Shown here one piece after another: positions 58,730 to 64,000 of a DNA stretch of 64,000 nt. Every line of letters starts with the position of its first letter. Within the stretch, counting starts at the first letter, position 1. Source of the DNA: Leptospirales bacterium (GTDB taxonomy: Bacteria > Spirochaetota > Leptospiria > Leptospirales > Leptonemataceae); contig JAIBBN010000009.1 of the NCBI GenBank assembly GCA_019694655.1, forward strand, positions 1 to 64,000, written 5' to 3'. Both the position numbers and the translations under genes were made by a program. Below the pieces are notes generated by a model. The model ran no database searches. It had not been told where the DNA came from and worked only from the letters and a program-made list of their open reading frames with translations.

Positions 58730-59137
58730 ATGCAGGCCCTGAACCTCCAACGCTTGCGCCTTGTGGCGCGCTGGATCGTAGCGTCGGTCTGGATTTTCCA
58801 CGGCGTCTACAGTAAGCTTCTCCATCAGATTCCCCGGCACGAGGGGATTGTGGCCCGAATTCTGGGGCCGGACGTTGCGCCCATGCTGACCCTGGGCATC
58901 GGGGCCGCCGAAGCGGCCATGGGGCTGTGGGTCCTGAGCGGCCGGTGGCCAAAGCTCTGCGCCACGCTGCAGAGTTTAATCATCCCAACAATGAATGGTC
59001 TGGAGATTGTTCTGGCCCGCGATCTGCTTTGGAACGCGCCGGCAATGGTCTTGCTCAACCTGCTGCTGCTTTGTGCCGCGTGGTTTGCGGCCAGCGGCGT
59101 TCGCCCGCGTACGGCGCCGCCAGATGGGAAGTCCTGA
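58730..59137 (+). CDS. DoxX-like integral membrane protein
   Basis: From ATG 58730 the 135-residue protein has four membrane helices: VARWIVASVWIFHGVYSKLL, MLTLGIGAAEAAMGLWVLSG, a third around TLQSLIIPTMNGLEIVLARD, and VLLNLLLLCAAWFAASG. HGxxxK and the helix pattern fit DoxX-like proteins of unknown role. It is alone on the plus strand between sufB and the DUF2071 operon, so it interrupts the suf cluster. Confidence 0.75.
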   Translation: MQALNLQRLRLVARWIVASVWIFHGVYSKLLHQIPRHEGIVARILGPDVAPMLTLGIGAAEAAMGLWVLSGRWPKLCATLQSLIIPTMNGLEIVLARDLLWNAPAMVLLNLLLLCAAWFAASGVRPRTAPPDGKS

Positions 59138-59173
59138 AATTGGCAGCAAGCGAACTGCCGGTAGCAAGAACTC

Positions 59174-60595
59174 TCAGGCGCTGAGCCCATCGCTGGCCGG
59201 CGCGGCAATGGCCTGGCCGTCTTCCAGGATCATCCGGATCAAACGCGACATCTCCACCGAATACTCGACATTCAGGTCGCGCACCACGCCCTCGCAGAAG
59301 CCGTTGACGATCAGCAATTTTGCCTCGTCCTCGCTGAGCCCGCGACTTTGCAAGAAAAACAGCATATCGTCGTCAATTCTGGAGACCGTCGCCTCATAGT
59401 TCAGGGCGCCGTGTTCGCCGCTTACATCGTTGTAGGGGTAGGCGTGCGTTTGCGATCGATCGTCCAGCATCAGACCGTCGCATTTGATATGGCTGTAAGC
59501 GCCCTCCGCATTTTTATCAAACTTCACCAGGCCGCGGTAGCTGTTTACCCCGCCGTCCAGCGAGACGCCTTTGGCCAGCACGTTGCTGCGCGTTTCCTTG
59601 CCTACGTGGATGATGCGAGCGCCGGTATCTTGAATCTGGCCGCCGCCGGCAAAGGCCAGCGAAAGAATATCGCCGGTTGAACGGTCGCCCTTCAGAATGA
59701 TGCCTGGATACTTGATGGTCTGCGCGCCAATGTTGACATCGGTCCAGGTGATGTGCGCTTCACGGTGAGCCAGACCGCGCTTCACCGTCCAGTTGTACAT
59801 ATTCTTTTTCCAATTCTGGATGGTAGTGTAGTAGATGCGCGCGCGATCATGGGCGATCAGTTCTACCACCGCTGTGTGAAAATTGGTCTCTGAATCTTGC
59901 ACGGAACTGCAGCCCTCGCTGTAGACGATCTCGGCGCCCTCATCGGCGATCAGTAGCGTCCGTTCGTACTGGGCGGAGGAGGCGGCCGTAACCTTGAAGT
60001 AGGCCTGCAGCGGCATCGGCGTCTTTACGCCCGGGGGGCAGTAGGCGAAGCTTCCGCCGCTGAAAACGGCGCTATTGAGCGCGGCGAACTTGTTGTCCGC
60101 GGCGCCGACTACGGTTCCTAAGTACTTCTTAACAATATCAGGATATTCGCGGATGGCGGTGTCAATGTCGCAAAACAGAATGCCCAAATCCGAAAGCTCC
60201 TTTTTTACATTGGCGTAAACCGTCTCGGAGTCGTTCATCGCCTCGAGGCCCGCCAGATAGCGGCGCTCGTGTTCGGGAATACCCAGGCGTTCGAAGCTGC
60301 GCAGCACCTCGGGATCGACCTCATCCCAGCTCTTTTTCTTCTGCTTGTTGGCGCCCACATAGTGCACGTAGCGATCCAGGTCGATGCCAAAGGAAGGGAT
60401 GAAGCCCCACTGCGGCATGGGCTTCGCTTCAAAGATCTCCAGCGCCTTCAATCGGAATTCGGTTACCCAGCCCGGCTCGCTCTTGATGTGCGAAATCGAT
60501 TCTACAACCTTGCGCGATAGGCCGCGTGGAAAGGCATCCGGCGCGAAGTAAGGCGACTCTGTGGCTTCATTTTGTGGGGCAATGGCCTGTGACAT
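59174..60595 (-). CDS. sufB: FeS cluster assembly protein SufB
   Basis: From ATG 60595 (AGGA 5 bases upstream) the protein has 473 residues of typical Suf[121 protein letters not shown] and [20 protein letters not shown]. SufB builds nascent clusters with SufC and SufD. It is separated from sufC by five other genes including one on the opposite strand. Confidence 0.94.
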   Translation of the reverse strand: MSQAIAPQNEATESPYFAPDAFPRGLSRKVVESISHIKSEPGWVTEFRLKALEIFEAKPMPQWGFIPSFGIDLDRYVHYVGANKQKKKSWDEVDPEVLRSFERLGIPEHERRYLAGLEAMNDSETVYANVKKELSDLGILFCDIDTAIREYPDIVKKYLGTVVGAADNKFAALNSAVFSGGSFAYCPPGVKTPMPLQAYFKVTAASSAQYERTLLIADEGAEIVYSEGCSSVQDSETNFHTAVVELIAHDRARIYYTTIQNWKKNMYNWTVKRGLAHREAHITWTDVNIGAQTIKYPGIILKGDRSTGDILSLAFAGGGQIQDTGARIIHVGKETRSNVLAKGVSLDGGVNSYRGLVKFDKNAEGAYSHIKCDGLMLDDRSQTHAYPYNDVSGEHGALNYEATVSRIDDDMLFFLQSRGLSEDEAKLLIVNGFCEGVVRDLNVEYSVEMSRLIRMILEDGQAIAAPASDGLSA

Positions 60596-60696
60596 AGAAT
60601 CCTGCGCTGGGTGAGAGGCTGCGGCCAAGTCTCACGGCTCGGCCTTCCCAATAAAGCAGTTTTGGCGGTCAGCGGCGCGCTCCCGGCGGCGCGAAT

Positions 60697-61224
60697 CTAT
60701 CTGCGACCGGCGGGCTTTTCCGGGGCGCCGCCGGAATCGGCAGGATAGTGTGAGCGGATCAAGGATTGAAAATCCTCAGCGTTTCGCGCCTGGTCCAGTT
60801 TGCGGAAGTCGGCCTCGGTCCAGGCCCGCAAGCGCAAGTCACGAACCGCTGTCTCCGTGCTGCCGCCAATAAAGAGCTCGTACTGGAAACGATAGGCGCC
60901 CGGATTGGAGTAGTCGGAGAGCGCAACGTAGCGAAGCTCGCTGTAGTAGTTACGGGCCCACTTGATGATCTGCTGCGCCTTGTCGAAGGGGAACTCTACG
61001 CCGATCCAGATGGCGCCGCTGGCGTTGGCCGAATAGGGCAGATCATCGGGCGGCAGGATGATCGCCGGCAATTGAAGATCCGAGATAAGAATGCGCATGC
61101 GATTGGCTTTGTCCTGGTAGGTGAGAAAAACCCGCGGCCGCGTATCGTCGCTCCACTGAAAGGCCTCGCAGGCGGGCAGCGCCGCGGAGAGAGCCAGAAG
61201 AGCCGCCAGAACTAAAATTCTCAT
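60697..61224 (-). CDS. Hypothetical lipoprotein
   Basis: A 175-residue protein with a short signal (LVLAALLALSAALPACEAFQ, lipobox-like LPAC) and no recognised domain. The mature part contains IWIGVEFPFDKAQQIIKWAR and a C-terminal Ala/Arg-rich tail. ATG 61224; a GTG at 61230 is also possible. It could be an envelope lipoprotein. It lies 37 bases downstream of the UPF0598 gene on the same strand. Confidence 0.6.
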   Translation of the reverse strand: MRILVLAALLALSAALPACEAFQWSDDTRPRVFLTYQDKANRMRILISDLQLPAIILPPDDLPYSANASGAIWIGVEFPFDKAQQIIKWARNYYSELRYVALSDYSNPGAYRFQYELFIGGSTETAVRDLRLRAWTEADFRKLDQARNAEDFQSLIRSHYPADSGGAPEKPAGRR

Positions 61225-61260
61225 GCGCACATTGCAGCGGACGGCGCGGCGGCGCTTGCG

Positions 61261-61749
61261 TCAAGTAGAGATGGGAGCAGCGGCGGGCTCCGGGCCCTGC
61301 AGCGGGTAGGGCGGAGCCGCAGGCAGCAGGCGTTCCTCGCCCTGCCAGCGCATCAGGTATCCGTCGCCGCTGCTGCGAATACACTCGGCCAAATCCTGCA
61401 GCGCCGGTCCGGCGATGCGGCCCTGCAATCCGGCGCCGACGCAATGCAGCAGATTCCCATGCGGATCGACGGAGAGCATCCGCACATCAAAGTCGATCGC
61501 GATGCGACCGTGCGAATAGTGAAGCAATCCGTTTTCCAGTCTCCGCAATATTATGGGCGCTCCGGCGGACTGAACGAAGTTCATTTCACTGCCGCATCGC
61601 GATAGGTACGGATAATTGGTGTGGCGACCGCTGTCGTTGCATTGCAGTCTCTGTAAGAAAAAGGTGAGAAAATCCGCATCATCCTGGATGACGCCCTCAT
61701 GATGCAGGCCGCCATATTGATCAATCTGGTAAAAATAAGCCCGTTGCAT
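61261..61749 (-). CDS. UPF0598/DUF4505 family protein
   Basis: A 162-residue protein matching the UPF0598 (DUF4505) family, whose best-known member is the human mitochondrial protein C8orf82. Shared blocks are YFYQIDQYGGLHHEG, DFLTFFLQRLQCNDSGRHTN, YPYLSRCGSEMNFVQS, LLHYSHGRIAIDFDVRML, and DPHGNLLHCV. The role is unknown. Family call by eye from the order FF..RL..N.SGR...P.LS.CG.E.NF. The C-terminal tail (LLPAAPPYPLQGPEPAAA) is low-complexity. Confidence 0.75.
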   Translation of the reverse strand: MQRAYFYQIDQYGGLHHEGVIQDDADFLTFFLQRLQCNDSGRHTNYPYLSRCGSEMNFVQSAGAPIILRRLENGLLHYSHGRIAIDFDVRMLSVDPHGNLLHCVGAGLQGRIAGPALQDLAECIRSSGDGYLMRWQGEERLLPAAPPYPLQGPEPAAAPIST

Positions 61750-61966
61750 AGGATCAAAAATTGAGACGCTGCGCTAACTATTTAACAATCGAGTTTTAAT
61801 AAGTTTTTACGCTGCGTTACCTCTGGTGCAAGGAACAATCCAGGCGTTTTTGATTTTCCAATAGCCGTTGCACGGCAACCACTTGACGTGCATCAACCTT
61901 AAAGCAAATTGGGAGAAGATAGGTTATTGTCCGAGTCGCGGCAATACAATAAAAAGAGTGTGCACC

Positions 61967-62368
61967 ATGGCCAAACTTAATAGAATTACTGGAATTGACG
62001 ACCGTCTGGCTGAGCAGTTGCGGAGTGCAGGCGTCACAACGATTGAAAAACTTCTGGAGCATGGCGAATCGCGCGAGGGCCGGAGAGCCATTGCTATCAA
62101 AGCGCGCATCAATGAGCGCCTTGTTCAAAAATGGGTGCATCATGCTGATTTCTTCCGCATCAAAGGGATCGCCGGATTGAAGGCTGAGTTGCTTGGCGCA
62201 GTCGGCGTACCAAACGTACGCACTCTGGCCAAACAAAACCCTGATACGCTCTACGAGAAAATGGTCCAGATCAATGGACGCCGGCAGATGATTGAGCGCG
62301 TTCCAGGCCTGGTGCAAGTTCGCCGCTGGGTCAAGACTGCACAAAAGCTGAAGCCCGCCGTCTACTGA
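61967..62368 (+). CDS. DUF4332 helix-hairpin-helix protein
   Basis: A 133-residue small protein made of tandem helix-hairpin-helix-like units: NRITGIDDRLAEQLRSAGVT, RIKGIAGLKAELLGAVGVPN, and a basic C-terminal LVQVRRWVKTAQKLKP. This is the DUF4332 form, presumably nucleic-acid or protein binding. Divergent from the UPF0598 gene with an AT-rich spacer of 217 bases. ATG 61967 follows a purine-poor leader, no clear ribosome site. Confidence 0.78.
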   Translation: MAKLNRITGIDDRLAEQLRSAGVTTIEKLLEHGESREGRRAIAIKARINERLVQKWVHHADFFRIKGIAGLKAELLGAVGVPNVRTLAKQNPDTLYEKMVQINGRRQMIERVPGLVQVRRWVKTAQKLKPAVY

Positions 62369-62446
62369 CGGCGCGGGACGCCGGAGGCAGCTGCCTGCGC
62401 CGCGATTCGATCTTGCCACCCGGAGACCTCAGCCAAGCCTGTCCGG

Positions 62447-63268
62447 GTGGAAGCCGCTTACGCATTGCTCCTGGGTTTGCTCCAGGGCCTCACTGAATTT
62501 CTTCCTATTTCGAGCACGGCGCATCTGCGCATCCTCCCGGCGCTGTTGGGCCAGCCGGACCCAGGCGCCGCCTTCACTGCGGTGATCCAGCTTGGATCGC
62601 TGGCCGCTCTCCTCGTTTACTTTCGCAGGGACCTGCTCGAATTTTCGCTGGAAGTTGTGCGCGGTCTTATCAGTCGGCAACCCTTGCAGCATCCCCAGGC
62701 CAGGCTGGCCTGGCAGGTGGTCGCAGCAACAATCCCCATTTGCATCGCTGCTATGCTTCTAAAAGACTTCATCCACGGGCCCTTTCGTTCGCTCTACGTT
62801 GTAGCCGGCAGCCTGATCGTCATGGCTTTGCTGCTGTGGCTGGCCGATCGCAATGCGGGACGCCAGCGCGATGTGCACAGTATCACCTTCCGCGATGCTA
62901 TTTGGATTGGTCTGGCACAGTGCCTGGCGCTGATTCCCGGCGCGTCGCGTTCCGGCAGCACCTTGATGATGGGCCTGTTCCTTGGTCTGGCGCGCCCCGC
63001 GGCCACGCGGTTTTCCTTTCTGCTGGCAATCCCGGCCATTGCCCTGTCCGGCTTCTATGAGCTCTATTCGGAGTGGAGCAATCTTGCGGCGCAGGGTTTT
63101 AGCTTTCTGATTCTAGGTTCGCTGGCGGCAATAGTTTCCAGCTACCTGGCCATCGCTGGCCTGTTGCACTACTTGCGCAGTCATAACTTGAGCGTCTTTG
63201 TCGCCTATCGCACGCTGCTGGGTCTTGCAATACTGGCCTTGCTTGCTCTGGGCATGCTCAGTCCCTGA
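62447..63268 (+). CDS. uppP: Undecaprenyl-diphosphate phosphatase
   Basis: A 273-residue integral membrane protein (BacA/UppP) with eight helices and both family motifs, GLLQGLTEFLPISSTAHLRI and LIPGASRSGSTLMMG, whose Glu, Ser, His and Arg form the active site. It recycles undecaprenyl diphosphate in peptidoglycan and O-antigen synthesis. Start at GTG 62447. Its neighbours (DUF4332, fliS) have no obvious link. Confidence 0.93.
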   Translation: MEAAYALLLGLLQGLTEFLPISSTAHLRILPALLGQPDPGAAFTAVIQLGSLAALLVYFRRDLLEFSLEVVRGLISRQPLQHPQARLAWQVVAATIPICIAAMLLKDFIHGPFRSLYVVAGSLIVMALLLWLADRNAGRQRDVHSITFRDAIWIGLAQCLALIPGASRSGSTLMMGLFLGLARPAATRFSFLLAIPAIALSGFYELYSEWSNLAAQGFSFLILGSLAAIVSSYLAIAGLLHYLRSHNLSVFVAYRTLLGLAILALLALGMLSP

Positions 63269-63440
63269 GCGTTGCGCCGCCGGCTGCGCTGAATCACGTC
63301 GGCATTGACCGCTCCGGCAGGCGCTACGCCATTCGTTTGCCCTGGGACCGGCTCTCAGCCAAAAGCGCTTGCCCCGGCTTCGGTGCAGGACCATATTCCA
63401 GCAGAAGCCAGGCCGGCAGCGGCCGAAATTTTCTGTCTAT

Positions 63441-63467
63441 TAAGGGACCGCCTGATCAAGCCGATAG
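63441..63467 (+). promoter_or_regulatory. Sigma28-like flagellar promoter upstream of fliS
   Basis: TAAGGGAC (63441-63448), 11 bases, then GCCGATAG (63460-63467), compared with the enterobacterial FliA consensus TAAAGTTT-N11-GCCGATAA: seven of eight matches in the -10 box and exact spacing, but only a partial -35. It lies 20 bases ahead of the fliS start. Confidence 0.5.
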
Positions 63468-63487
63468 AGGCTGTACGGGAGCGAACC

Positions 63488-63934
63488 ATGGCGCTGGCAC
63501 GACAGAATTCCTTTGATGCATACAAGACCACCGAGATTGCAACGGCCAATCAGGGGAAGTTGATTGTAATGCTCTACGATGGAGCGGTTCGCTTCCTGCG
63601 TATTGCAATTGAGAATATGTCGCCGCGGACTTATGACGTGGCAAACGCCAACATTATCAAAGCCCAGGATATCGTGACCGAACTGATGCTGGCCTTGAAC
63701 ATGGAAGAGGGCGGCGAAATCGCTCAAAATCTATTCAGTCTCTATGCTTATATGAAGCGTCGTCTGCTGGAAGCGAACATTGCCAAAGAAAGCGGCGGAC
63801 TCAGCGAGGTCATTGGCCTGCTGGAGCAATTGCGCGGCGCCTGGGAGGAAGTCTCCCAAAAGGATTCCGTACATTCCGAAAGTCCTCGTGCGGAAATGCG
63901 GCGCCAGGGCGCCAGCTTTTCCATTCAGGGTTGA
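63488..63934 (+). CDS. fliS: Flagellin export chaperone FliS
   Basis: From ATG 63488 (GGAG 6 bases before) the 148-residue protein has the FliS pattern: YKTTEIATANQGKLIVMLYD GAVRFLRIA near the N-terminus, ANIIKAQDIVTELMLALNME with the NI..A..I...L...L helix, LFSLYAYMKRRLLEANI, and the C-terminal VIGLLEQLRGAWEEV. It binds flagellin in the cytoplasm until export. A sigma28-like promoter lies upstream. The longer frame starting at 63305 would add a non-FliS leader. Confidence 0.93.
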   Translation: MALARQNSFDAYKTTEIATANQGKLIVMLYDGAVRFLRIAIENMSPRTYDVANANIIKAQDIVTELMLALNMEEGGEIAQNLFSLYAYMKRRLLEANIAKESGGLSEVIGLLEQLRGAWEEVSQKDSVHSESPRAEMRRQGASFSIQG

Positions 63935-64000
63935 AACCACACAATCAAATCGTTCTGCTTCGCCTGCTGCGCGCCCGCCTGGCCCGGCAATTCCGCCTGG
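63931..64000 (+). CDS. Possible start of a gene downstream of fliS (partial)
   Basis: A TTG overlapping the fliS stop (TTGA) opens a frame encoding about 23 residues (LKPHNQIVLLRLLRARLARQ) to the window edge. The overlap resembles translational coupling, but the piece is too short for a family call. It may belong to a small flagellar accessory protein. Confidence 0.3.
   Translation, partial: MKPHNQIVLLRLLRARLARQFRL

Noticed and set aside
1-64000. CRISPR array
   Set aside because: No regularly spaced short direct repeats or cas genes were seen.

Overview
The window looks like a GC-rich chromosome segment of a flagellated Gram-negative-type bacterium, most likely a spirochaete of the order Leptospirales. 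This is an inference from gene content: fliS, an HDOD protein, a chemotaxis receptor, four class III nucleotide cyclases, and polymorphic-toxin remnants of the kind known from that order. No rRNA or tRNA gene, CRISPR array or complete insertion sequence was recognised.

Region 1 (1-8576) is a decayed accessory island. It starts with the 5' end of an IS481/IS3-like transposase gene, followed by broken polymorphic-toxin modules: a Hint-peptidase M23 tip without an immunity gene; an AHH-nuclease tip with an Imm11-like gene; a CdiA-CT-like nuclease tip with an unrecognised immunity gene; and, on the other strand, a short tip with its own candidate immunity gene. A hicAB toxin-antitoxin pair sits between two copies of a roughly 118-bp imperfect repeat, and the second copy truncates an XRE regulator that also carries an in-frame stop. 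The toxin bodies have lost their N-termini, while the toxin-tip/immunity junctions are kept with 1-4 base overlaps.

Region 2 (8577-35020) is ordinary chromosomal metabolism: pyruvate:flavodoxin oxidoreductase with a dihydroorotate-dehydrogenase-like partner, a thioesterase-MarR operon with a palindromic operator pair, a TetR gene divergent from a double-hotdog protein whose promoter contains an inverted repeat, an MFS/GPH transporter, a short cyclase, an RlmN-like enzyme, hydrolases, cyclopropane-fatty-acid synthase, an acyltransferase, a DUF5715 protein, a TPR protein, NadC, biotin carboxylase, and a sodium:neurotransmitter-type symporter with a 51-residue MetS-like small subunit.

Region 3 (35021-48131) holds an intergenic stretch packed with nested hairpins, then mltG, a DUF1549/DUF1553-DUF1501 pair, a YceI protein, two large membrane or multidomain cyclases, an HDOD protein and the arsenosugar pair (peroxidase-like protein plus ArsS). 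Region 4 (48132-64000) holds rplM-rpsI with a possible pseudoknot leader, a HAMP-cyclase, a chemotaxis receptor, and the suf iron-sulfur genes. sufC-sufD-Rieske-sufS-sufU are together; sufB lies upstream, separated by a DUF2071/methyltransferase/membrane operon and a DoxX-like gene. Last come a lipoprotein, a UPF0598/DUF4505 protein, a DUF4332 protein, uppP and fliS with a sigma28-like promoter.

Signalling through cyclic nucleotides is prominent: three cyclases keep the full catalytic set and one short form has Lys in place of the transition-state Arg.
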